Assembly: GCA_049366815.1 (NCBI GenBank)
Contig: JBMNCO010000101.1
Coordinates: 1 to 64,000, forward strand
Length of the DNA stretch: 64,000 nucleotides
Reading direction: 5' to 3'
DNA from: CAYNYM01 sp049366815
GTDB taxonomy: Bacteria > Desulfobacterota > DSM-4660 > Desulfatiglandales > HGW-15
The translations under genes and the position numbers were made by a program. Shown here piece by piece: positions 44,784 through 53,775 of the stretch (positions are counted from its first letter, which is position 1; each line of letters starts with the position of its first letter). The notes under the pieces were generated by a model that saw only the letters and a program-made list of their open reading frames with translations, ran no database searches and had not been told where the DNA came from.

Positions 44784-44980
44784 GATGGCCGGGGCAGCCT
44801 AGGCGGACGGCGGACCGGTGTCAGTAGCTGTCAGGCCTTGATTTTCATGGTGTCTCCCCGGTGGTGCTCCGTCCGCCCGAAGCCCGGTGACCATGCGGAC
44901 ACCCCGGCACCGATTTTTTCGTTTTTGAAAAGAGACTCCCATGGCCCCTCCGTGATGGGATAATTTTCAAGAGCCAAAAG
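44736..44980. repeat. Interspersed repeat family A, copy A2
   Basis: About 245 bp. GGCCATGGGAGTCTCTTTTC begins a 29-bp sequence at 44736-44764 that recurs exactly inverted at 44918-44946. The segment 44772-44980 matches copy A1 (1231-1438) in reverse. Inner inverted pieces include GGCGGACGG and CCGTCCGCC. The left arm overlaps the end of the peptidase gene. No transposase is encoded, so it is MITE-like. Confidence 0.8.
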
Positions 44981-45124
44981 TGTTACAAACAATCTCCTCG
45001 TATAATATTGGGCCAGAGCCGAGTCCAGGATTTTTCTTAATGTGTCACTTGAGGTCAGGGTCTTCCGGCCTGGATTCTTCGAAAGGTTTTTAAAATCTCG
45101 TATGAAGGCCGAACAGACACTGGG
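44784..45124. other. 341-bp gap before the YdbH-like gene
   Basis: The first 200 bp are repeat A2. After it a perfect -10 box TATAAT at 45001-45006 has no good -35 partner. A minus-strand frame (44831-45148) starts with TTG and is mostly repeat sequence; I do not call it. Confidence 0.4.
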
Positions 45125-48100
45125 ATGGAAAGGCAAAAAGAGGTCCAATCGACATTGAAGCCGATCATAAAAAACGGAATCCTCTTCGTTCTCGCAACCT
45201 TTTTTTTGGTTCTGACGGGCCTTGCCGGCACCCTTTTCTATTTATACCGCCATCCCGCTTCGATAAAGCCCTTCATCGAAAAGGCCGTGTCCCGTGCGGC
45301 CGGGGCCTCTCTCACGATAGAAGACCTCTCCTATTCCCTGAGACCCCTTCGAATTCAAGGTGCCGGCATCCGGCTGGAACCGGGAGAAGCCCTCAAGGGA
45401 GTGACGCTCCATATACCGGCCGTTACAGCGGACATGGCAGTGGAGGGCCCCTTCAGTCACCGGCGGCTCGTCTTCAGGATGTTCAAGATCGACGATCTTT
45501 CCCTTGTGGTCTCCCAGGGGTACCTCCTCCCGCGATGGGAACCCGGAAAACAAGGAAGTCCCTGGATTTTCGGGGTACTCTCGCGGCTTTTTGCCTTTCT
45601 GGTCTTCAGGGATGTGGAATTTCAGGCCGTGGAACTCTCCGGCCGCCGTATTTCCAGTCGGACGGCGGGGCGGTTTGTCGAGGTTTCCGGTATCCGGGCA
45701 GGTCTGACACCGGAGCGCCTCATCGAGATCACCTGTGACATCCGCTTCGATTCGATTTCCCGGGGCCTGTACCTCACCGCATCACAGGTTCGCGTCACAA
45801 CCGAACAGGTCCTCTCACTGGTTGATCCCGAAATCAAGGGTCATATCGCGGCCAAGGAAATCACCTTTAAGAGCGCGACCCTGGACATCCCCGCCGCAGG
45901 CTGCAGGGCCGATCTCGTCTTCCACCGGGACCTGAATGCACTCAGCTTCGCGCCCATCGAACTGGCGCTGAAGGGGGCGGCCTTGAAAAGAATCGTCCCT
46001 GAACCCGCCCCCCCCCTGGACGTGGATCTTGAGGCCGAAGGCTCCTTCAATCTCACGGATCTCGAAGCCCGGCTTTCCTCTTTCCATCTCACCGTGGGCG
46101 AGATCCTCGCAACGACCGGACGTTTAGAGGTGGACATGAGAGGCGCACCGGCCGCCTCCCTGGATTTCGACTGCCGTCTGGCGCCCGAGAGACTGCGCCC
46201 TCTTCTCCGGTCCACAATCAGACGGTTCCTTGCACCGGGGACCCTCACCGGGCCGGTATTCCTGGAAGGCCGAACCCGGGCCGCCCTGACCGGCGGCAGG
46301 CTCGACTTGGACTGTGAGGTCCGGACACGACTGGTCAGAAATCCCTTTTCCTATGTCAAGGACGGGATACAGGTGCAAGGAGAAATCTCGGCCGAGATCG
46401 AGATCTCGGGTGCCATACCCGATCTGGGGGCCCGGGCCGAAGTGGTCTTGAACAAGACGACCCTTTCCGCAAAGGGCGCGACCTCAGGTCCCATGAATGT
46501 GGGGCTCAAACTTGTTTATCAAAGACCCGTGATCCGCTTGACCGATCTTGAGGCCCGCAGCCCCCGGTTGGGCTATAAAACAGGCGGCAAGGAGATCGTT
46601 CTGGAGGATTGCCTGTTCCAGGCGGCGACGGGCTCTTACGACCTCGACAAGGGGGACGTCCACATCCCCGGGGCCACCCTTGATACCTCCCTCCTGAAAA
46701 ACCTCGAACTTTCCTTCATGGCCGGCAAAACGCAAAAGTCCTTCACCCTCAAAGGCCGGGACAGCCGCCTGCTGGACAGCGCCGGCGCCCTGGCCCTTTT
46801 TCCCGAGGGATGGCAATTCACCGGGATCGACTCCATCGAGGCCCGGGCGATGCAAAAAATGGGCGGAGACTGGTCCGTGGATGCCGAGCTGACCCTGCAG
46901 GACCTCACACTGGAAAACCCGGACGCCTCCTGCATGGGCGAAGGAATTTCCTTGAATGCCCGTGTGAAGGGGATCGTCAAACCTGATCTCTCCAATATAC
47001 AAGCCCGGGGCTCTCTTGATGCGGATGCAGGCGAAATTCTCTTGGACCGTTTCTACTTCAACCTGGCAAAAAACCAGGCTTCGATCCAATGGGAAGGGGC
47101 CTATGTCCCCTCCGGAAAGACCTTCGACTTCCCCCGCCTCAGTGCTTCTCTCAAAGACATTGCGACCCTCTCGGTCAAAGGGGTGATGTCTCTGGCATCC
47201 GGAAGCCCTGATGTCCACATGTCTTTGAACATTCCCCGGGCCCCGGTGAGCCCGCTCTTTCAGCATTTCCTGCTGGATCCCTTCAAGTTGGAAAGGCCGA
47301 TTCTTACGGCCTTGGCTGTGGAAGGGGATATTTCCGGGGATCTGGATTTTGTATCCAACGGGGTCGGCGTGTCGGCAAAAGGGACTATTCAATATCAGGA
47401 GGGGCGTCTGGCGTCTGAGGATCATGGGGTCCTGTTTCGGGACATCGATCTTCGACTCCCCGTCTGGTATCAATCCGGGACCACCTGGCCCCCTGCAGAA
47501 CCCCTAAACGGCATGCTCGACATCGGGGCCGTCCATCTGCCCCTTCTTCCTGAACAGGCCCTGAAGCTCACACTACAGGCAGGCCCCAACAGTATTTCCT
47601 TGAAGGGCCCGTTCCCGATCGGATTGGAGGGAGGCGTCATCGATGTAGGTGCCGTCTCGTGTCGGATTTCCGAGGCCGCAGGTCTCCTCATTGAAACAAG
47701 CCTCGCCTTTGATGATTTCGATTTGGGTCTCATGCTCTCCCCGCATTGGGCAAGAGAGATCCAAGGGACCATGAACGGAAAACTGACCTCGGTAAACTTT
47801 CAGGACGGCCGATTGAGGACCCAGGGGGAGATCCTGGCCCATATCTTCGGGGGCAGAATAACCCTCTCTGATATCGGTGCTTCAGGCGTCTTGACCCCAG
47901 CCCCTGTCTTTCGTTTAAATGCCGAGTATGAAGGTCTCCATCTAGGTGAAATGACTCGAGACACGGCCTTTGGTCAGATTGAAGGTCTTTTGAAGGGCCA
48001 TGTCAGAGATTTCGAGATCGCATATGGACAACCGCAGCGTTTCGACCTGCTTCTTGAGACAGAAAAGATGAAAGGAGTCTCTCAGAGGATAAGCGTAAAG

Positions 48101-48406
48101 GCGCTGGACAATATCGCCCGGATCGGGGGCGGGCAGAGCCCCTTCATGGGGCTTGCAGGCGCATTCGCCTCCTTTTTCAAAGAATTCCCCTATGAAAAAA
48201 TCGGGGTCAGGGCATCTCTTGAAAACGATGTATTCGCGCTCAACGGTACGATCATTGAAGGGGGTGTGGAGTATCTGGTAAAAAGAAGTAGCTTTTCAGG
48301 TGTAAATGTTGTAAATCAAAATCCTGATAATCGTATCAGTTTCAAGGACATGGTCACGAGGATCAAACGGGTTACCACATCAAAGAGCGGGCCGGTGATC
48401 AGGTGA
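45125..48406 (+). CDS. AsmA/YdbH-like large intermembrane protein
   Basis: 1093 residues. One N-terminal transmembrane anchor (about 17-40) is followed by a very long beta-rich periplasmic body, and the C-terminus has SFSGVNVVNQNPDNRISFKDMV. Size, topology and the YdbL-type gene just downstream identify the YdbH/AsmA-like group, elongated bridges thought to move phospholipids between inner and outer membranes. Motif evidence within the body is weak, as usual for this family. The ribosome site is poor. The DUF1318 gene follows after 33 bp. Confidence 0.75.
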   Translation: MERQKEVQSTLKPIIKNGILFVLATFFLVLTGLAGTLFYLYRHPASIKPFIEKAVSRAAGASLTIEDLSYSLRPLRIQGAGIRLEPGEALKGVTLHIPAVTADMAVEGPFSHRRLVFRMFKIDDLSLVVSQGYLLPRWEPGKQGSPWIFGVLSRLFAFLVFRDVEFQAVELSGRRISSRTAGRFVEVSGIRAGLTPERLIEITCDIRFDSISRGLYLTASQVRVTTEQVLSLVDPEIKGHIAAKEITFKSATLDIPAAGCRADLVFHRDLNALSFAPIELALKGAALKRIVPEPAPPLDVDLEAEGSFNLTDLEARLSSFHLTVGEILATTGRLEVDMRGAPAASLDFDCRLAPERLRPLLRSTIRRFLAPGTLTGPVFLEGRTRAALTGGRLDLDCEVRTRLVRNPFSYVKDGIQVQGEISAEIEISGAIPDLGARAEVVLNKTTLSAKGATSGPMNVGLKLVYQRPVIRLTDLEARSPRLGYKTGGKEIVLEDCLFQAATGSYDLDKGDVHIPGATLDTSLLKNLELSFMAGKTQKSFTLKGRDSRLLDSAGALALFPEGWQFTGIDSIEARAMQKMGGDWSVDAELTLQDLTLENPDASCMGEGISLNARVKGIVKPDLSNIQARGSLDADAGEILLDRFYFNLAKNQASIQWEGAYVPSGKTFDFPRLSASLKDIATLSVKGVMSLASGSPDVHMSLNIPRAPVSPLFQHFLLDPFKLERPILTALAVEGDISGDLDFVSNGVGVSAKGTIQYQEGRLASEDHGVLFRDIDLRLPVWYQSGTTWPPAEPLNGMLDIGAVHLPLLPEQALKLTLQAGPNSISLKGPFPIGLEGGVIDVGAVSCRISEAAGLLIETSLAFDDFDLGLMLSPHWAREIQGTMNGKLTSVNFQDGRLRTQGEILAHIFGGRITLSDIGASGVLTPAPVFRLNAEYEGLHLGEMTRDTAFGQIEGLLKGHVRDFEIAYGQPQRFDLLLETEKMKGVSQRISVKALDNIARIGGGQSPFMGLAGAFASFFKEFPYEKIGVRASLENDVFALNGTIIEGGVEYLVKRSSFSGVNVVNQNPDNRISFKDMVTRIKRVTTSKSGPVIR

Positions 48407-48439
48407 TAATCCCCGCGATTGGATTAAGAGGAGTCCACG

Positions 48440-48979
48440 ATGAAAAAGTTTCATAAACCCTTGTGGGTTGTCTTTACTTGTCTGGTCCTTTTTGCCTTTG
48501 CCTGTGTCACGATCAACATCTACTTCCCGGCTGAAAAGGTGGAATCCGTGGCGGGTGAGATCGTGAACGAGATCCGGGGCAAGAAGGCCGAAGAGGGTTT
48601 GAACAAGGAAGGGAATTCCCTGCTGCAACACATACTGGTCGCTCTCGCCCCTTCAACGGCCTGGGCCCAGGACGTCACGAACGTCTCCAACCCCACGATC
48701 CGGGCACTCAAAACCAATATGAAGGCCCGATTCGCCCAGATGAAGCCGTTTTATCAAAAGGGTGCACTCACGGAAGGCGGCGATGGGTATGTCTCACTGG
48801 GAAACACGGGCGATCTCGGCCTCAAGGAAAAGCGCGATCTAAAAGCCCTTGTGGATGCGGAAAACAGTGATCGTCAAACACTTTACGCTGAAGTCGCCAA
48901 GGCCCTCAAGATAGACCCCGGTCAAGTCAACAGGATTGCGGAGATTTTTGCCAAGGAATGGCAGAAACCTGTAAGATAG
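48440..48979 (+). CDS. DUF1318 lipoprotein-like protein (YnbE/YdbL combined type)
   Basis: 179 residues. A signal segment leads to CVTINIYFPAEKVES, a Cys-anchored start that recalls YnbE and DUF1318 proteins; the C-terminal half (about 95-175) with KEKRDLKALVDAENSDRQTLY matches YdbL. In E. coli ydbH-ynbE-ydbL make one system in which YdbL acts as a chaperone for YnbE bound to YdbH; here both small proteins seem joined. The lipobox (FAC) is imperfect, so anchoring is likely but not certain. ATG 48440 follows AGGAG. Confidence 0.8.
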   Translation: MKKFHKPLWVVFTCLVLFAFACVTINIYFPAEKVESVAGEIVNEIRGKKAEEGLNKEGNSLLQHILVALAPSTAWAQDVTNVSNPTIRALKTNMKARFAQMKPFYQKGALTEGGDGYVSLGNTGDLGLKEKRDLKALVDAENSDRQTLYAEVAKALKIDPGQVNRIAEIFAKEWQKPVR

Positions 48980-49151
48980 CGCTCGTCCGGAAAGGTCGTA
49001 TTTCCGGATGGAAACAAGACAGAGGTTTTTCGCCGGATTCACAGCGGCAAAGGATGAGGCCTGACCCGGCCCCGGCAGGAAGGCTGGTTTTTCCACAAGG
49101 CCGTCAGTCTTTTCAGTATTCCAGCCCCGAAGAACAGTCTTACAGAATCTC

Positions 49152-49865
49152 ATGGAAAAGATACCACCCGAGACCTATGACAAATACATAAAGGCCCTCA
49201 TGGATATAAGCCGGGCCATTACGTCGGATTTGTACCTCGAGGATATCTTGAAACTCATTGTGATGGTCACCGCCAGGGTGACGGGTGTCGAGATCTGTTC
49301 CCTGTGGCTGATCGATGAATCGTCGGATCCCATAAAGATCCGCCTCAAGGCCACCCAGGCCATTGACCCCGAATACGTGAAAGACCGGGCCCTGGACAGA
49401 GTCGAAGGCGTGGTGGGCTTTGTAGCCACGCACAACCAACCGCTTATCATAAAGGATGTCCTGAAAGAGCCTCGATTCAAAGAAAAGGAAATGGCCCAAA
49501 AGCTCGGTCTCGTCTCGATGCTCAGTGTGCCGTTACGCGTCAAGAACGATAAAGTGATCGGCGTACTCAACTGCTTTACATCAGAGCCGCACGATTTCAG
49601 CGACACAGAGATAAACCTCATAACGACTGTGGCCAACCAGGCGGCGGTCGCCATTTACAACACTGAACTCATCGTGGAGACCAGGGTCATCCAGGAGGAA
49701 CTGGAAAAACGGAAACTTCTGGACAGGGCCAAGGAGGTCCTCATGCGCAAGCGCAACATAAGCGCCACCGAGGCCCACCGCTGGATTCAAAAGCGCAGCA
49801 TGGACTCCAGAAAATCCATGACCATGGTGGCGGAGGCGATTCTCATTTCAGAGGAATTGGAGTAG
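49152..49865 (+). CDS. GAF-ANTAR transcription antitermination regulator
   Basis: 237 residues. A GAF sensor domain spans about 15-165 (GVVGFVATHNQPLIIKDV and VPLRVKNDKVIGVLNC). The C-terminal 60 residues (KLLDRAKEVLMRKRNISATEAHRWIQKRSMDSR) are an ANTAR domain, which binds paired hexaloop hairpins in RNA to prevent termination. The ligand of the GAF domain is unknown. Its RNA targets are not evident nearby. It follows the DUF1318 gene by 172 bp and may be in the same transcript. Confidence 0.9.
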   Translation: MEKIPPETYDKYIKALMDISRAITSDLYLEDILKLIVMVTARVTGVEICSLWLIDESSDPIKIRLKATQAIDPEYVKDRALDRVEGVVGFVATHNQPLIIKDVLKEPRFKEKEMAQKLGLVSMLSVPLRVKNDKVIGVLNCFTSEPHDFSDTEINLITTVANQAAVAIYNTELIVETRVIQEELEKRKLLDRAKEVLMRKRNISATEAHRWIQKRSMDSRKSMTMVAEAILISEELE

Positions 49866-49895
49866 GCTGCAATTCACATTGCGCGGTTCCACACC

Positions 49896-49923
49896 TTGAC
49901 ACCGTTGAATGCTGCGATGTAAT
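49896..49923 (+). promoter_or_regulatory. Candidate promoter of the duplicated-domain secreted protein
   Basis: TTGACA (49896-49901), 16-nt spacer, TGTAAT (49918-49923), about 75 bp before the start at 49999. Confidence 0.5.
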
Positions 49924-49998
49924 TGCGGTCCTTCAGGCCCTGCAGGATTTCGGCAAAGACGAGTCAGATGCAGTCTATTTTGACCTAAGGAGGACACC

Positions 49999-50991
49999 AT
50001 GAAAAGATGGATGTTTGTCGGAACATTGATGTTTGTCGCAATTTTTTCGGCCGTTGATCTCTTTTCCGCAACCTATGATCTGACGGGCACCTGGAATCAT
50101 ACGATATCCAATAACTTTGCCATTGGAGATATCGGGTGTGTCCCCGCTGCCGACACATCAGGAACATGTACCATAGAACAGACCGGCGACACCTTTACGC
50201 TTACCTTTATTTCCGGTGTGGTATGCGATCCACCCGATGCCTGCATTTTTGATGGAAAGGTGGACGGTGACGTTTACACGTCTGTATCCATCTACCCGGT
50301 TGATGAAGAAGGCGGGTTGGTTGCAGCTCTCCTGAGATTTACCGCTTCATCGGCCACATCAGCCTCCGGATCAGGGGCCTATGAGTACAGCCACCCCAGC
50401 GGAGAATGGGAGTGCATGTGGGGCAATCAAATGGCCCTGGCACGATCAGAGGACCCTGGCGATCCGGGATGGAATGATCCGGAATGGGTGACCGTCAGCG
50501 GCATCGTCCGCTACGACGGCAACCCGGTCTGTGCCATGGTCCTGGCCAATGGGCAGCACATGTTCACGTGTGAAGAAGGCGATCATTTCGGCAAGTACAG
50601 GCTCAACGTCCCGCTTGATCTCAACGGAAAGATCACGATTCAGGCCTTTGTTTCCGGTTTGGCCCCTTTCCTCACAACCACAGACACATCCGATCTGGAA
50701 ATAGACATCGACATGCAGCCTTTCAGCCCGGAAAACAGATCGCCGGCCGTGACCGCGGAAACCACGCCCGATTCCTCGGTACCGGTCGGCTGGGCAAGGA
50801 TAACAGGCACCGTGGATCTGGACGGCACGCCGCTCTGCGCCATGGTCCTGGCCAACGGTCAACACATGTTCTCATGTGATGACAACCTTGGAGCTTATGA
50901 CCTGACGGTGCCACTGGACGGCCACGGTGAAATCACCCTGTTCGTGTTCGTCAGTGGGTTGCAGCCCTACCAGGTGACCTTTGCACCCTGA
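49999..50991 (+). CDS. Secreted protein with a duplicated CAMVLANGQHMF domain
   Basis: 330 residues with an N-terminal signal peptide (about 1-24, ...FSA). Residues 25-150 form a beta-rich domain. Two copies of a further domain follow (about 163-225 and 265-328), each with a (V/L)CAMVLANGQHMF(T/S)C block, then KYRLNVPLD or AYDLTVPLD, and FVSGL(A/Q)P(F/Y). The paired Cys could form a disulfide. The plan resembles carboxypeptidase-regulatory/Ig-like modules. The role is unknown: surface binding or carbohydrate contact are guesses. ATG 49999 follows AAGGAGGA. Confidence 0.75.
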   Translation: MKRWMFVGTLMFVAIFSAVDLFSATYDLTGTWNHTISNNFAIGDIGCVPAADTSGTCTIEQTGDTFTLTFISGVVCDPPDACIFDGKVDGDVYTSVSIYPVDEEGGLVAALLRFTASSATSASGSGAYEYSHPSGEWECMWGNQMALARSEDPGDPGWNDPEWVTVSGIVRYDGNPVCAMVLANGQHMFTCEEGDHFGKYRLNVPLDLNGKITIQAFVSGLAPFLTTTDTSDLEIDIDMQPFSPENRSPAVTAETTPDSSVPVGWARITGTVDLDGTPLCAMVLANGQHMFSCDDNLGAYDLTVPLDGHGEITLFVFVSGLQPYQVTFAP

Positions 50992-51095
50992 CACTGAAAG
51001 GTGAACGGAGGGCGGAGGGAGCGTGGCGGAGACAACATTCCGGCCCATGCCTGGAGCAGGCATCGTGAAGATGATCGGGTCCTTGTCTGCGTTAG

Positions 51096-51136
51096 AAAGA
51101 AAAAAGGCCGGGCCGCTTTCTCGGGTGCGGCCCCGG
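51096..51136 (-). terminator. Intrinsic terminator of the catabolic operon
   Basis: On the minus strand a hairpin CCGGGGCCGC...GCGGCCCGG (51136-51107) ends in CCTTTTTTCTTT. It lies just after the acyl-CoA ligase stop and before the converging secreted-protein gene. Confidence 0.75.
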
Positions 51137-51167
51137 TGTCCTGTTCGAAAAGAGTTTTTTTACGGCG

Positions 51168-52772
51168 TCAACCTTCCTGCCTGGCCTTTTTGTAAGCGTC
51201 CCGCAGTTCACGCTTGAGTATCTTCCCTGCCGGATTCTTGGGCAGGGCATCCACGAAATCCACAGACTTCGGGGCCTTGAACCGGGCCATCCGCTCCTTG
51301 CAGAATGTGATGATCTCCTCTTCCGTGACCGCCTGCCCCTGCTTCAGGACGACGACGGCATGGACCTTCTCCACCCAGTAGGCATCCGGAAGACCGATGA
51401 CCGCGGCCTCCTGGACGGCGGGATGCGCGTAGAGGATCTCCTCCACTTCACGGGGAAAGATATTCTCCCCGCCGGAGACGATCATATCCCTTTTTCTGTC
51501 CACAATGTAGATGTGGCCCTGCTCGTCATAGCGTCCCATATCACCGGTGTGGACATATCCGTCGATGACCGTCTCACGGGTCTCTTCCGGTTTGTGCCAC
51601 CACTCCTCCAAAACGCCCTTGCTGTGGACAATGATTTCACCCACCTCCCCAGGCGCCACGTCCTTTTCCTCCTCGTTTACGATCCGGACATGGACCCCGA
51701 TGTGGGGAAACCCGGCCGAGGCCAGGGTCTTCTGCTCTTCGGGCGGGCGGCCCAGGAGGTCGTGCTGCTTTCTTGACAGCATGGTGACACAGGGTCCGTC
51801 TTCTGTGGACCCGTAAAACTGGAGAAAGATGGGACCCCACTTCTCCATTCCCCTCTTGAGCAGTTCCACCGGCATGGGAGAGGCGGCATAAAACATGCGT
51901 TTCAGGCTGCTGAGATCGTATTGGTCCACGTCGGGCAGGGCGAGGAAGGAGGCCAGATGGGTCGCCACGATATGGATGTCCGTGGCCCTTTCATCCTGTA
52001 TGGCCTGGAGCGTGGCCCCGGGATCAAAGGAGATCTGGGGCATGATGACATTACTCCCGCCTACAAAGAAATACCCCCACATGTTCTTTGTGCCGCCCAC
52101 ATGAAAGAGTGGCATGATCTGGATGTGCTTGTCCCCATGCTCCAGGGTGAGGGCCACGGCAAACCTCCGGGTGTCGTCCATGCCGCGGGCCTGGGTGTAG
52201 AGGGCTCCCCGGGGGACGCCGGTGGTGCCGCTGGTGTAGAAGATAAAGACCGGGTCCTCCTCCCGCACCTCGACATCCGGTTCATCGTCGGGATACCGGG
52301 CCGTCAGATCGCCGTATGAAATCATGTCCGGCCCGGTGCCTTTGAAAAGGATGACGTTTTTTACACGAGGCAACCGGGGCCTGAGGGCCTGGACGGTCTC
52401 GACCATCTCCGGGCCGACAAAGAGGGTCGTGGCCTCCGAGTAGTTGATGAGGTAGTCCAGTTCATCCACCTTCAGCCGGGCGTTGTAAGGCGATGAGACA
52501 AAACCGCCCTTCATGGCCGCAGCGTAGACATCCGTGTATTCGATGCAGTTCCAGGAATAAACGCCGAGCACCTCCCCCTTTTTGACGCCCATGTCGGTCA
52601 GGGCGTGGATCAGGCGGTTCGTCCGTGCATTGCATTGGGAGAATGTCACCCGTTCCTCACCGCATTTAAAGGCCATTTGATCCGGATAGAGCAAGGCATT
52701 TCGATAAATGATATCCCCGTAGGTCCCGACCTTGTATCGGGAGAGCTCCTTGAGTATGAATTTCTCTGACAT
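51168..52772 (-). CDS. AMP-dependent acyl-CoA ligase (catabolic island)
   Basis: 534 residues. IFYTSGTTGVPRGALYT (A3), FYGSTEDGP (A5) and the C-terminal LPKNPAGKILKRELR Lys motif define an ANL-family CoA ligase. The FAA/benzoate-like length and its place in one operon with an enoyl-CoA hydratase, SDR and Mo-hydroxylase suggest it activates the carboxylic acid substrate or an intermediate of that pathway. GGAGGGT precedes ATG 52772. Last gene before the terminator. Confidence 0.85.
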   Translation of the reverse strand: MSEKFILKELSRYKVGTYGDIIYRNALLYPDQMAFKCGEERVTFSQCNARTNRLIHALTDMGVKKGEVLGVYSWNCIEYTDVYAAAMKGGFVSSPYNARLKVDELDYLINYSEATTLFVGPEMVETVQALRPRLPRVKNVILFKGTGPDMISYGDLTARYPDDEPDVEVREEDPVFIFYTSGTTGVPRGALYTQARGMDDTRRFAVALTLEHGDKHIQIMPLFHVGGTKNMWGYFFVGGSNVIMPQISFDPGATLQAIQDERATDIHIVATHLASFLALPDVDQYDLSSLKRMFYAASPMPVELLKRGMEKWGPIFLQFYGSTEDGPCVTMLSRKQHDLLGRPPEEQKTLASAGFPHIGVHVRIVNEEEKDVAPGEVGEIIVHSKGVLEEWWHKPEETRETVIDGYVHTGDMGRYDEQGHIYIVDRKRDMIVSGGENIFPREVEEILYAHPAVQEAAVIGLPDAYWVEKVHAVVVLKQGQAVTEEEIITFCKERMARFKAPKSVDFVDALPKNPAGKILKRELRDAYKKARQEG

Positions 52773-52888
52773 GTTACCCTCCCCTTACAGGCACCCGGAT
52801 TCCGTGTCCGGGATGTCTGACACCCTATTGCGCAGCTGATGCAGCGCGGTTTCCTCCTGAAGAGACCGATGGCCTCGTCAGGCCATGA

Positions 52889-53662
52889 CTACTTGCCCTG
52901 AAATTCGGGTTTCCTCTTTTCGCGAAAGGCGGTGACCCCTTCCTTAAAATCCCTTGTAGACATGATAGAGGTCTGGAGATCGTCCTCCATGCGCAGGCCT
53001 TCTTCCAGGGACATGCTCAGGCCCCTGAGCATGCACTCCTTGGCGCATCTCACCGCAAGCGGCCCCGCCTCGCAGATGGCTTCGGCCATTTTTATGGCCT
53101 CGTCCATGAGCCGGTCCAGGGGGACGACCTTGTTGACAAGGCCTATCCGGTAGGCCTCCGCGGCATCGATGGTCTTTCCCGTAAAGAGCATTTCGGCGGC
53201 CAGACGGACCGGTATCGTCCGGGGCAATCTCTGGGTCCCGCCCCCTCCGGGACAAAGGCCCACTTTCACCTCCGGCAATCCGAACCTGGCATTTTCGGAT
53301 GCGATCATGATGTCGCAGGCCAGGGAGATCTCGAGCCCCCCTCCGATGGTCAGGCCGTTGTTGGCTGCGATCAGGGGCTTCCAGATATCGAGCGTACGAA
53401 TGACTGCGGTCGGTCGCTGCCATTTCTTGTCCGTTGTTCTCTGGACAAGGGGAAGATAGTCGTTGATGTCCACCCCTGCACTGAAGACCTTGTCTCCCGT
53501 TCCGGTGATAATGCCGACCCACAAATCGTCGTCATCACGAAAATCGTAGAGGGCATCCTGAAACTGCTGCATACCCTCCACATTCATAGCCCCCATTGCT
53601 TCAGGCCTGTTGATCCTGAAGATGGCGATTCGGTTCTTCTTGGTATATTCGAGGATAGCCAT
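52889..53662 (-). CDS. Enoyl-CoA hydratase/isomerase-family protein
   Basis: 257 residues of the crotonase fold. FSAGVDINDY is the oxyanion-hole loop, and both catalytic glutamates of hydratases are present: GGGLEISLACD and FGLPEVKVG. GGGGTQRL completes the signature. So water addition to a 2-enoyl-CoA is likely, though hydrolase or isomerase members share this look. AGGAGG precedes ATG 53662. It lies between the SDR and CoA-ligase genes. Confidence 0.88.
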   Translation of the reverse strand: MAILEYTKKNRIAIFRINRPEAMGAMNVEGMQQFQDALYDFRDDDDLWVGIITGTGDKVFSAGVDINDYLPLVQRTTDKKWQRPTAVIRTLDIWKPLIAANNGLTIGGGLEISLACDIMIASENARFGLPEVKVGLCPGGGGTQRLPRTIPVRLAAEMLFTGKTIDAAEAYRIGLVNKVVPLDRLMDEAIKMAEAICEAGPLAVRCAKECMLRGLSMSLEEGLRMEDDLQTSIMSTRDFKEGVTAFREKRKPEFQGK

Positions 53663-53775
53663 GGTTCCCTCCTGGAATTTTCATGTGGAGTCTATTCCCT
53701 TACGACAGCCCTCAGCAGGCGCGGGACGCACTTGTCACCGGTCTCATCGTGGCCGGAGGATTGTCTGTCAGTGGC

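Noticed and set aside
44831..45148. 105-codon minus-strand frame before the YdbH-like gene
   Set aside because: TTG start without ribosome site, mostly made of repeat A2, overlaps the start of a real gene.
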